The position numbers were made by a program, and so were the translations under genes. Of a stretch of 6,670 bases of DNA, positions 1 to 5,250 are shown in pieces (position 1 is the stretch's first letter; the number at the start of each line of letters is the position of its first letter). Source of the stretch: Treponema sp. (GTDB lineage: Bacteria > Spirochaetota > Spirochaetia > Treponematales > Breznakiellaceae); contig WQZT01000095.1 in assembly GCA_009780595.1 (NCBI GenBank), positions 1 through 6,670 on the forward strand, read 5' to 3'. The notes under the pieces were generated by a model. The model saw nothing but the letters and a program-made list of their open reading frames with translations, was not told where the DNA came from and did not search any database.

Positions 1-882
1 GCCCGCAACGACAGCGATATGGCAGACATTGGCTTTACGAGAAACGGCACGCCCATGCTGCTGAATAAGCGTTTGTTCGAGGCGGACAGGATAATTGCCA
101 CTGGTAGTGTGGAGCCTCACTATTTCGCGGGGTTCACGGGCGGGCGCAAGGCGTTTTTTCCGGGCATTGCCGCCCACAAAACCATCGAAGCCAACCACAA
201 GCTGGCGCTGTCTCCCAAAGCGCGTTCTTTGGCGCTGGAGGGAAACCCCGTTCATGAAGATATGATGGACGCGATGCCGCTAATTAAGGCGCCGATTTTT
301 TCGCTGATGGCTGTGCTTGATAAAGAACAGGGACTTGCGGCGGTAACTGCCGGGGAACTGATGTCTTCGTTTTACCGGGCGGTTGACATTGCCAAGCAAA
401 TCTTCTGCGTTGCTGTTCCCGCGAAAGCGGATATTGTCGTTTCGGTGGCGAAATTCCCGATGGACATTGATCTGTACCAGTCTCAAAAAGCCATTGATAA
501 CGGTGCGGTTGCCCTGAAAGACGGCGGCTTTTTGATTCTCGTTTCTTCCTGCCGTGACGGAATTGGGGACAAAAACTACGCAAATCTCCTTGCGCAGGCT
601 TCCAGCCCCGCAGACGCTATCGAGAAAATCCGCGCCGGGTACAAGCTTGGCTACCACAAGGCGGCAAAGATGGCGGAGGTTTCCGGGCGGGCAACTGTTG
701 TCGCGGTGTCGGAGGTTGACGAGCAGCAGCTTAAAAGTATGTTTATCCAGAAAGCCGCAACGCCCCAGCGCGCGCTGGATGAGGCGATGGCGAGCCTCAA
801 AGCGAAGGGGATTGCCGTTCCGAAAATTCTTGTACTGCCCGACGGTTGCGTTACCGTGCCTGATCCGGCGGGGGAACGGTAA
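1..882 (+). CDS. larA: LarA-family nickel-dependent 2-hydroxyacid (lactate) racemase, 5'-truncated
   Basis: The frame is open from the first base of the window and has family-like sequence before the first ATG at 19, so the start lies upstream. About 293 residues are present, ending at TAA 880-882; LarA proteins are usually about 420-430 aa, so roughly the first third is missing. In window codon numbering, the motif EPHYFAGFTGGRK gives H40 and K50, and H66 follows in EANH. Their spacing (10 and 26 residues after the first His) equals that of H174, K184 and H200 in Lactobacillus plantarum LarA: catalytic His, Lys holding the pincer cofactor, and nickel ligand. A YQSQK motif at 159-163 matches the substrate-contact Y-Q-x-x-K. 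Known role: cytoplasmic racemisation of D-/L-lactate with a nickel-pincer nucleotide; homologues act on other 2-hydroxyacids, so the substrate is open. The cofactor genes larB, larC and larE are not in the window. Confidence 0.88.
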   Translation, partial: ARNDSDMADIGFTRNGTPMLLNKRLFEADRIIATGSVEPHYFAGFTGGRKAFFPGIAAHKTIEANHKLALSPKARSLALEGNPVHEDMMDAMPLIKAPIFSLMAVLDKEQGLAAVTAGELMSSFYRAVDIAKQIFCVAVPAKADIVVSVAKFPMDIDLYQSQKAIDNGAVALKDGGFLILVSSCRDGIGDKNYANLLAQASSPADAIEKIRAGYKLGYHKAAKMAEVSGRATVVAVSEVDEQQLKSMFIQKAATPQRALDEAMASLKAKGIAVPKILVLPDGCVTVPDPAGER

Positions 883-935
883 GACAACGCAACGTTGCTC
901 AATGCGTTCCCAAACGAGCATCAGTTTTTACAAAA

Positions 936-960
936 GAAAAGCGGCTCGTCGCCGCTTTTC
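936..960. terminator. bidirectional intrinsic terminator between convergent genes
   Basis: A perfect 10-bp inverted repeat (GAAAAGCGGC / GCCGCTTTTC) encloses a 5-nt loop, TCGTC. It lies 53 nt after the larA stop and 16 nt after the receptor stop on the other strand. The arm ends in TTTTC on the + strand. On the - strand the arm ends in TTTTC followed by TTTTG, so both transcripts would finish in a U-rich tract. The placement between two convergent genes suits shared use. Confidence 0.85.
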
Positions 961-976
961 ACAAATCACCTTAAAC

Positions 977-3025
977 CTAAAACCTGAACTGCGAAGAAAC
1001 CGTTATTGAACGGCCATTTTCGGGGTAAACGCTATCTGGCCCATACTGACTTGTGAAACCTGTTTTGGCAAAGTTCCTGTCCAAAAGGTTTTTTCCGGTT
1101 ACTTGCAGAGAGAACTCTCGGCGGTCGTTCGTTGTTACAACATACCGCGCGCGCGCGCCAAGCACATACCACGAATCCACGGTGTCCACTTCGTTGCCAA
1201 AGTCTCCGCCCTGATAACTTTCGCTTGCAAACTCAACATCCGGGCCAAACTCAAGCCCGAAAGGAAGCTTAACGGCAAGCGCTCCGTACAGTTTATGGGC
1301 GGGAATCAGCGGAATGCTTTTGTCTTTGTTCTCCCCGGCGGTAAATACCGCACTGACAAAAGAGTACGAGGCATCCACAGACAGGAATTTCACCGGAGCG
1401 AGGCTCAAGCCGACATTCGTGCCAATGCGCTGCGTTTGACCAATGTTTTTGTTCCTGCCGTCAACTCCGAACGTTCCAACATAAGCAATCTCGTCTTGTA
1501 AAGCCATAAAGAACACGTTTGCGTTGATCGCCAAGATTTTCCCCACGTTATACGCAACGCCGCCTTCTGTATTAAAACCAGTTTCAGGATTTAACTCAGT
1601 GTTAAACTGACCGCCGCTGCCGCCCTGTATTGACGCTAACTCGTCAACAAAAGGATAGCGGAAAAGCGTTGCATATTTGGCGTAAAACCTGAAGTTCTGG
1701 ATCGGGCTGAAAATTATTCCCCCCTCGTACACAAAATTGCGAAAGGTTTTGCTGTCGTCAATTTCAACGGTGGGGTTTTTGCCGCCGCTTTGGGCTATGT
1801 CAAAACGACCTCCGGCGGTGAGGGTAAGCATGGGCAGAGGCGAAAAACGCGCGGTTACGTACGCGCCAAGTGTTTGATGGGTAAAAGTAAACGAAAAGTT
1901 TTTATCCTTGCGCGCCGTATCTTTAAAATCATCGCCGTCAAGATGTGCAAGAGAAAGGTCAACTCCGCCCAGAATGCGTAGCGGCATGCCTGCAAGATCG
2001 AAGGTTACCGCGCCTTGCGGGCGGGCTTCCGCAGTGCGGACATTTCTACTGGAGAAACTGGAAAAAGAAGCAAAATCAGCGTCGATAATCTGCTCTCTGT
2101 ATGAAAGCGGCAGGTTCAGTTCAACATTTTTCACCGGAAACCACTGCAACCCAACGCCGCCTCCATAGTGCCGCTCTCTGTTTTCATTGTTTTGATTAGT
2201 CGCCTGCACCTGTCGCGGATTATCCTTAAACTCCTCTTTAGTTAAAGCGCCCGGAAGCTGGTAATTCAACGACGAGAAAAAACCGCTGAGAGAGAGCGTC
2301 AGGTTGTCCCGTAGAAAAAACGCGGCACGTGGGGAAACGTGGGATACTCGCGAGTCTTGCCGCTGGCGATAACCTTCCGTACCGGAATATTCGGCGGAAA
2401 GGGAGAAATTCCCCCACGGAGCGGGTTCAAAGTGGGAGAAGGACTGAGCGTGCGAGAAAAAGCTCCCGCCTGAAGCGCTGAGAACTGTGCGTCGCTGCCC
2501 GCTCCGTTTGGTGATGATGTTTATCACCCCGCCAACCGCGTGGTTGCCGTACTGGACAGAAGCGCTCCCGTCAACGATTTCGATGCGTTCGATGTCCGTG
2601 AGGGGAATTGTACCCCAGTTCGTCTTTCCCATATCCGGGCGGTTGAGCCTGTTGCCGTCAAGCAGCACAAGAACGCGCCCCTGCGAGTTTTCGCCAAACC
2701 CGCGCATTGAAACTATTTCCGAACCTGCGCCCGCCTGAGCGCCCTGAAAGCGCACGCCGGGAACCTGCGCCAGCACGTCGGTAACGCTTGCCGCCCCTGA
2801 CGCGGCGATTTGTTCCGCAGTGATCACCGTAACGTGCGCGGGAACAACGGCGGCTGGCTCCGGCGTTCGGCTCGCGGTGATTACCAGCCCGCCCGCTGCC
2901 CCCAAATCGAGGTAGCGTTCTCCTTCGCCATCAGCGTTGTCATTGCTATTGGCATCCTGCGCCCAAAGCGGGCAGAGCAATACCACCGTCAAAAGCACCA
3001 GAGAAAGAAAACGAGAAAAAGACAT
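977..3025 (-). CDS. btuB: TonB-dependent outer-membrane receptor, BtuB-type (cobalamin/corrinoid uptake)
   Basis: A complete 682-aa protein. I chose the ATG at 3025 because an AAGGAG lies 5 nt upstream and a signal peptide follows at once (MSFSRF, a hydrophobic stretch to about residue 20, likely cleavage near WA-QD). An in-frame start 33 nt further upstream lacks such a site. A TonB-box-like segment (LVITASRTPE, about 48-57) leads into the plug domain (to about 175) with typical features: VTVITAEQI, VLAQVPGV, SMRGFG, VLLDG, IERIEIVDGSASVQYG and GGVINIITK. The rest is a beta-barrel ending GRSITVSSQFRF with the C-terminal aromatic residue used for barrel assembly. Such receptors import scarce ligands across the outer membrane using TonB energy. 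The plug resembles BtuB-type receptors, and the cobalamin-riboswitch-like leader makes a corrinoid the best ligand guess. Periplasmic and ABC transport partners are not in the window. E. coli BtuB is 614 aa, so this one is somewhat longer. Confidence 0.9.
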   Translation of the reverse strand: MSFSRFLSLVLLTVVLLCPLWAQDANSNDNADGEGERYLDLGAAGGLVITASRTPEPAAVVPAHVTVITAEQIAASGAASVTDVLAQVPGVRFQGAQAGAGSEIVSMRGFGENSQGRVLVLLDGNRLNRPDMGKTNWGTIPLTDIERIEIVDGSASVQYGNHAVGGVINIITKRSGQRRTVLSASGGSFFSHAQSFSHFEPAPWGNFSLSAEYSGTEGYRQRQDSRVSHVSPRAAFFLRDNLTLSLSGFFSSLNYQLPGALTKEEFKDNPRQVQATNQNNENRERHYGGGVGLQWFPVKNVELNLPLSYREQIIDADFASFSSFSSRNVRTAEARPQGAVTFDLAGMPLRILGGVDLSLAHLDGDDFKDTARKDKNFSFTFTHQTLGAYVTARFSPLPMLTLTAGGRFDIAQSGGKNPTVEIDDSKTFRNFVYEGGIIFSPIQNFRFYAKYATLFRYPFVDELASIQGGSGGQFNTELNPETGFNTEGGVAYNVGKILAINANVFFMALQDEIAYVGTFGVDGRNKNIGQTQRIGTNVGLSLAPVKFLSVDASYSFVSAVFTAGENKDKSIPLIPAHKLYGALAVKLPFGLEFGPDVEFASESYQGGDFGNEVDTVDSWYVLGARARYVVTTNDRREFSLQVTGKNLLDRNFAKTGFTSQYGPDSVYPENGRSITVSSQFRF

Positions 3026-3030
3026 AGGTT

Positions 3031-3036
3031 CTCCTT
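3031..3036 (-). promoter_or_regulatory. ribosome binding site fixing the receptor start
   Basis: AAGGAG on the - strand with 5 nt to the ATG at 3025. It selects the start directly before the signal peptide over the in-frame codon at 3058, which would add 11 polar residues in front of the signal sequence. Confidence 0.8.
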
Positions 3037-3070
3037 TGGTCCCAATCCACGAGGCCAAAAAAAATAGAAT

Positions 3071-3160
3071 GGGTATATCAAAGTTCCTGGCTTGGGTTTA
3101 GAAAACCGTTACAGTTACGGGATAGCGGGGGAATTTCACCTCTCTTCCTTGTAAATATAC
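3071..3160 (-). promoter_or_regulatory. cobalamin riboswitch in the receptor leader
   Basis: Reading the - strand, the conserved parts of the cobalamin aptamer occur in the right order. They are GGAAGAGAGGTGAAATTCC (about 3130-3148), CCCGTAACTGTAACGG (3106-3121, consensus CCCGCAACTGTAA), a short perfect hairpin GGTTT-TCT-AAACC (3095-3107), and a B12-box-like AAGCCAGGAACTTTG (3079-3093, consensus AAGCCAGGAGACCTGCC). A closing P1 helix is available: GTATAT at 3155-3160 with ATATAC at 3073-3078. In this family, ligand binding normally represses translation or transcription of transport or synthesis genes. The 3' part of the B12 box deviates from consensus. I could not identify the expression platform with confidence: a U8 run lies at 3057-3064 but no clear GC-rich stem precedes it, so translational control near the ribosome site at 3031-3036 seems likelier. 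Confidence 0.82.
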
Positions 3161-3166
3161 GAGGTA

Positions 3167-3196
3167 ATTTTATTATGAGATGTTAAAATGCGTCAA
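3167..3196 (-). promoter_or_regulatory. sigma70-type promoter of the riboswitch-receptor transcript
   Basis: On the - strand, TTGACG (3191-3196, 5/6 to the -35 consensus) and TAAAAT (3167-3172, 5/6 to the -10 consensus) are separated by 18 nt. A start about 7 nt after the -10 would fall near 3160, exactly where the riboswitch P1 helix begins. That fit supports both calls. Confidence 0.6.
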
Positions 3197-3330
3197 GGGG
3201 AATTAGCGGGCGGACACGGAAATCAAGTAAAGCGTAAAAATTGATTTTTCCCCCTTGTAAGCACGTGCAAAAAATGCAAAAATAGTTTCAACGCACGTTC
3301 GTATGAAGGTGTGAAATATTGGAAAAGTAC
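3197..3330. other. intergenic region between the divergent receptor and lipoprotein genes
   Basis: No gene is seen here. It should contain the promoter of the + strand lipoprotein gene, but I find no convincing -35/-10 pair. The region has an 8-bp palindrome GCACGTGC at 3261-3268, followed by two tandem TGCAAAAA units (about 3267-3282). A regulator site is possible but unproven. Confidence 0.4.
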
Positions 3331-3336
3331 AAGGAG
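3331..3336 (+). promoter_or_regulatory. ribosome binding site fixing the lipoprotein start
   Basis: AAGGAG with 6 nt to the ATG at 3343. It favours that ATG over the in-frame TTG at 3319, which would add eight charged residues before the signal peptide. Confidence 0.75.
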
Positions 3337-3342
3337 TACGAG

Positions 3343-4407
3343 ATGAGAAGAAGAGAAGGAAAGGGATTATGGCGAGTAGCTGTAATCGGGAGTATCGCGA
3401 CGCTGATGGCAGTGATAGCGGCGTGTGATGATGGAACAACGCCGCCGCCCCCACCGCCGCCGAAGTACATGGTGGAAACAGTAGAAGTGCAGGGCGGGAG
3501 TTTTATGTACGGCAGGAACGGCGCAACCGCCGGTGCGAATGACAAGCAAGAAACAGTTGGCACGTTTAAGATGGGGAAATATCCGGTAACGCAAGGGCAG
3601 TGGAAAGCAGTGATGGGTAATGACAAGAACCCGAGCAGCTTTAACGGAGAAAACAAGTATGACAGCTGGGACAGTGATAATCAGGTTTACATTTACGTCG
3701 CAGCGACACCGAAGTTTAATCGAGACAATCTGCCTGTGGAAACAGTGAGCTGGTACGATGTGCTGGTATATGCGAACAAGCTGAGCGTGAAGGAAGGGTT
3801 GCAGCCGGTGTATAAAATAAAAGGGGAGACAGATCCCGCACTATGGGGCACTGTGCCGACCAGCGCGAATGATGCGGACTGGGATGCAGTAGTAGCTGTA
3901 GCAGGGGCAAACGGGTGGAGATTACCGACCGAGCAGGAGTGGGAATATGCAGCGAAAGGCGGTAAGAAAACAGGAAAGAAAGCGTACACCGGGACAGAGA
4001 CAGATGAGTATTATGAGTATTCCGGCAGTGATACGGTAGGAGAGGTAGCGTGGTATGATGACAACAGCGAGAGAAGGACACACGAAGTAGGGAAGAAGAA
4101 AGCCAACGAGCTAGGGCTGTATGATATGAGCGGGAACGTGCGGGAATGGTGCTTCGACAAGCCCAATCCGGCGAGCGCGGCCCGCGTGTTCCGCGGCGGC
4201 AGTTGGAACAATTCGGCGGCGTACGTGCGTTCAGCGAACCGGATCCTCAGCAGCCCCCAACGTACGGAACTTCAACATTGGGTTCCGGTTGGTGCGCTCC
4301 TAGTTCATGGTTCTGCTCCGAAGGGCATCGAGCAGGACTCGACCGCATCAGCGGTCGTAGGCCTGATCGTATGCCCTTCGGTTTCTTCGACGTCTGTCAG
4401 GGTTTAA
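3343..4407 (+). CDS. SUMF1/FGE-fold lipoprotein with DGR-like variable C-terminus, frameshifted near the end
   Basis: As read, this encodes 354 aa. The signal peptide MRRREGKGLW... ends in a lipobox, VIAAC, with Cys28 as lipid anchor; an acidic linker and seven prolines (residues 34-40) follow. The formylglycine-generating-enzyme-like domain has VEVQGGSFMYG, FKMGKYPVTQGQW, LPVETVSWYD, GWRLPTEQEWEYAAKGG, GLYDMSGNVREW and RVFRGGSWNN. The mature domain has a single Cys (in REWC), so the catalytic Cys pair of true FGE is absent and a binding role is likelier; it would sit on a membrane surface. The usual C-terminus (NFNIGFRLVRS then TAG 4301-4303) is present in the next frame. Dropping one C from the C5 run at 4254-4258 restores it, giving 319 aa, so the residues after 305 as read are probably artefactual. 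Arg codons switch from AGR/CGA in the 5' part to CGN from about 4140 on. Function is unknown; surface recognition is inference. Confidence 0.8.
   Translation: MRRREGKGLWRVAVIGSIATLMAVIAACDDGTTPPPPPPPKYMVETVEVQGGSFMYGRNGATAGANDKQETVGTFKMGKYPVTQGQWKAVMGNDKNPSSFNGENKYDSWDSDNQVYIYVAATPKFNRDNLPVETVSWYDVLVYANKLSVKEGLQPVYKIKGETDPALWGTVPTSANDADWDAVVAVAGANGWRLPTEQEWEYAAKGGKKTGKKAYTGTETDEYYEYSGSDTVGEVAWYDDNSERRTHEVGKKKANELGLYDMSGNVREWCFDKPNPASAARVFRGGSWNNSAAYVRSANRILSSPQRTELQHWVPVGALLVHGSAPKGIEQDSTASAVVGLIVCPSVSSTSVRV
4183..4303 (+). other. candidate DGR variable region (remote target) of the lipoprotein gene
   Basis: After correcting one base, this segment reads RVFRGGSWNNSAAYVRSANR, then ILSSP, NVRNF and NIGFRLVRS. 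Related treponemal and other DGR targets carry Asn at many of these sites, for example ANRNNNNPNNRNNNIGFR. The substituted codons are TAC, ATC, CTC, AGC, AGC and TTC. Each differs from AAC only at its adenines, as expected from adenine-directed retromutagenesis. Unchanged AAC codons remain at other sites. Exceptions such as GTA exist. No template repeat or reverse transcriptase is in the window, so this would be a remote target. Confidence 0.5.
4318..4381 (+). other. 64-nt nested hairpin/cruciform just after the variable region
   Basis: Three stems stack on each other. The outer is a perfect 11 bp (CCGAAGGGCAT, 4318-4328, with ATGCCCTTCGG, 4371-4381). The middle is 8 bp with one mismatch (CGAGCAGG, 4329-4336, with CCTGATCG, 4362-4369). 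The inner is a perfect 7 bp (CGACCGC, 4340-4346, with GCGGTCG, 4351-4357) closed by an ATCA loop. It begins 14 nt after the restored stop codon. It can fold as RNA in the 3' untranslated region or extrude as a DNA cruciform. DGR targets are known to need a GC-rich hairpin downstream of the variable region, but this one is longer than the phage BPP-1 example. Confidence 0.6.
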
Positions 4408-4483
4408 AGCTCTCGTAGGACTGGAAGCCCGAAAGGGCTGGAAGTCCTGCAGGGGATGTAAACCCAGACAGATGCCGAGAACC
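4382..4483 (+). ncRNA. candidate structured RNA element, long imperfect hairpin with GAAA tetraloop
   Basis: The stem CTGTCAGGGTTTA (4394-4406) pairs with TAAACCCAGACAG (4459-4471) with one mismatch. It extends outward to GGTTCTCGGC-like pairing (about 4380-4393 with 4472-4483) through a bulge, a mismatch and a wobble pair. Inside lies an apical hairpin: AGGACT / AGTCCT, a symmetric GGA/GGA internal loop, then AGCCC-GAAA-GGGCT. The GNRA tetraloop and layered pairing suggest selection for RNA structure. It sits between the upstream hairpin and the terminator, so it would be the 3' end of the lipoprotein transcript or an independent small RNA. I do not recognise a known family. Confidence 0.4.
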
Positions 4484-4488
4484 TTCTT

Positions 4489-4516
4489 TTTTTCCGCCGA
4501 AGGCGGAAAAATTTTT
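4489..4516 (+). terminator. intrinsic terminator after the lipoprotein/structured region
   Basis: A perfect 10-bp stem (TTTTTCCGCC, 4489-4498, with GGCGGAAAAA, 4502-4511) encloses a GAA loop and is followed by T5 at 4512-4516. It ends the + strand transcript that carries the lipoprotein and the two hairpins. In the - direction it lacks a U tract after the stem, so use by the operon coming from the right is doubtful. Confidence 0.88.
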
Positions 4517-4629
4517 AAAACTGAGTAAACAAGAAGAGACAACTTCACCATGTATAAATAATTATACAGTCTGTATTGTAAAAGAAATGAAAATCAACAA
4601 CTTCGTCGCAAGCCCTATAAACCCGCCGC
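4517..4629. other. AT-rich spacer between convergent transcripts
   Basis: No gene is seen. The only structure is a 7-bp AT-only inverted repeat, TGTATAA-ATAA-TTATACA (4551-4568), between the terminator and the stop of the NUDIX gene. It might help end the - strand operon, but it lacks GC pairs and a U tract, so it is a weak candidate. Confidence 0.35.
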
Positions 4630-5226
4630 TTACACCGCTTCCTGCGCCAGATACAGCGCCATCGCTGTGCCCATCAAGGCGTGAATGTACGGCGGCTTGC
4701 CCAAGCCGGAAAGAACTTCCCGCGCCGGAATGGTTTGCACCTCGACGTATTCGTCCTCGTCAAGTTTTTGCGCCGAAACGGGCTGCAAATCCCGCGCAAG
4801 GAAAATATGCACGCGGTTGGACATTATCGCGGGGTTCGGGTTGAAAACTCCCAGCGCTTGGAGTTTCCCCGCAGCGTATCCGGTTTCTTCCCGCAGTTCG
4901 CGGGCGGCGCCTTGCTCGGGGCTTTCGTCTTTGCCGAAAACCCCGCCGGGGAATTCCACGCTCAGCGCCCTGCCGCCGTGCCGCCATTGCCGCACCATCA
5001 GAAACTCGCGGCCGCGTTCGGTTTCAAGCACGGGGATGACAATCGCCCAATCAGAAGTATCGAGAACCGTGAATGTTTTCAGCCTGTTGTCAGGCGAACG
5101 GCTGTCGCGCTCGCTCACGCTGAAAATGGCAGTCGTAAAAACAGTCCGGCGGCTTTCTTCGTTCCACGTGAGGCTGTCAATAGCGCTGTTTCCGGCATTG
5201 CCGCCGCTTGTATAATTATCGTTCAT
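4630..5226 (-). CDS. NUDIX hydrolase, ADP-ribose pyrophosphatase-like
   Basis: A complete 198-aa protein starting at ATG 5226, with AAGGAG 5 nt upstream (5232-5237). The Nudix box G(x5)E(x7)REUxEExGU is complete at residues 95-117 (GVFGKDE...RELREETGY) and includes the Glu residues that bind the catalytic metal. It is preceded by FLMVRQWRHG...SVEFPGG, the arrangement seen in ADP-ribose/nucleoside-diphosphate-sugar pyrophosphatases. The family splits a nucleoside diphosphate linked to another group (NDP-X) into NMP and phosphorylated X in the cytoplasm. The exact substrate cannot be read from the sequence; ADP-ribose or an NDP-sugar is the best guess. The N-terminal ~25 residues are polar and poorly conserved-looking. 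It is the last gene of the leftward cluster, 24 nt after the epmA stop, so co-transcription is likely. Confidence 0.88.
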   Translation of the reverse strand: MNDNYTSGGNAGNSAIDSLTWNEESRRTVFTTAIFSVSERDSRSPDNRLKTFTVLDTSDWAIVIPVLETERGREFLMVRQWRHGGRALSVEFPGGVFGKDESPEQGAARELREETGYAAGKLQALGVFNPNPAIMSNRVHIFLARDLQPVSAQKLDEDEYVEVQTIPAREVLSGLGKPPYIHALMGTAMALYLAQEAV

Positions 5227-5250
5227 AGTTTCTCCTTTTGTTCCTTATTA

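Noticed and set aside
280..921. A 213-codon open frame on the - strand opposite larA
   Set aside because: It is antisense to a gene with clear catalytic motifs, shows no recognisable domain, and runs across the terminator region. It is a frame shadow in GC-rich DNA.
977..3025. Reading the TonB receptor as a nickel transporter serving the neighbouring LarA
   Set aside because: The genes are convergent and separated by a terminator, while the receptor leader carries a cobalamin-riboswitch-like sequence, so a corrinoid ligand is better supported.
3255..3282. TTGTAA ... AAAAAT as a promoter for the lipoprotein gene
   Set aside because: The match to -35/-10 consensus is poor and the A-rich sequence would produce such pairs by chance.
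3343..4303. Calling the lipoprotein an active formylglycine-generating enzyme (sulfatase activator)
   Set aside because: The mature domain has only one Cys, and the catalytic Cys pair is missing. Only the fold is supported.
4146..4418. A 90-codon + strand frame overlapping the lipoprotein 3' end
   Set aside because: It is not the frame that restores the SUMF1 C-terminus (that is the third frame, ending at 4303), and it runs through the hairpins. It is a shadow.
4318..4483. A CRISPR repeat, tRNA or rRNA fragment in the hairpin-rich stretch
   Set aside because: There are no repeated units with spacers, no cloverleaf or TPsiC-like motif, and no rRNA block I recognise. The pairs nest as two separate hairpins.
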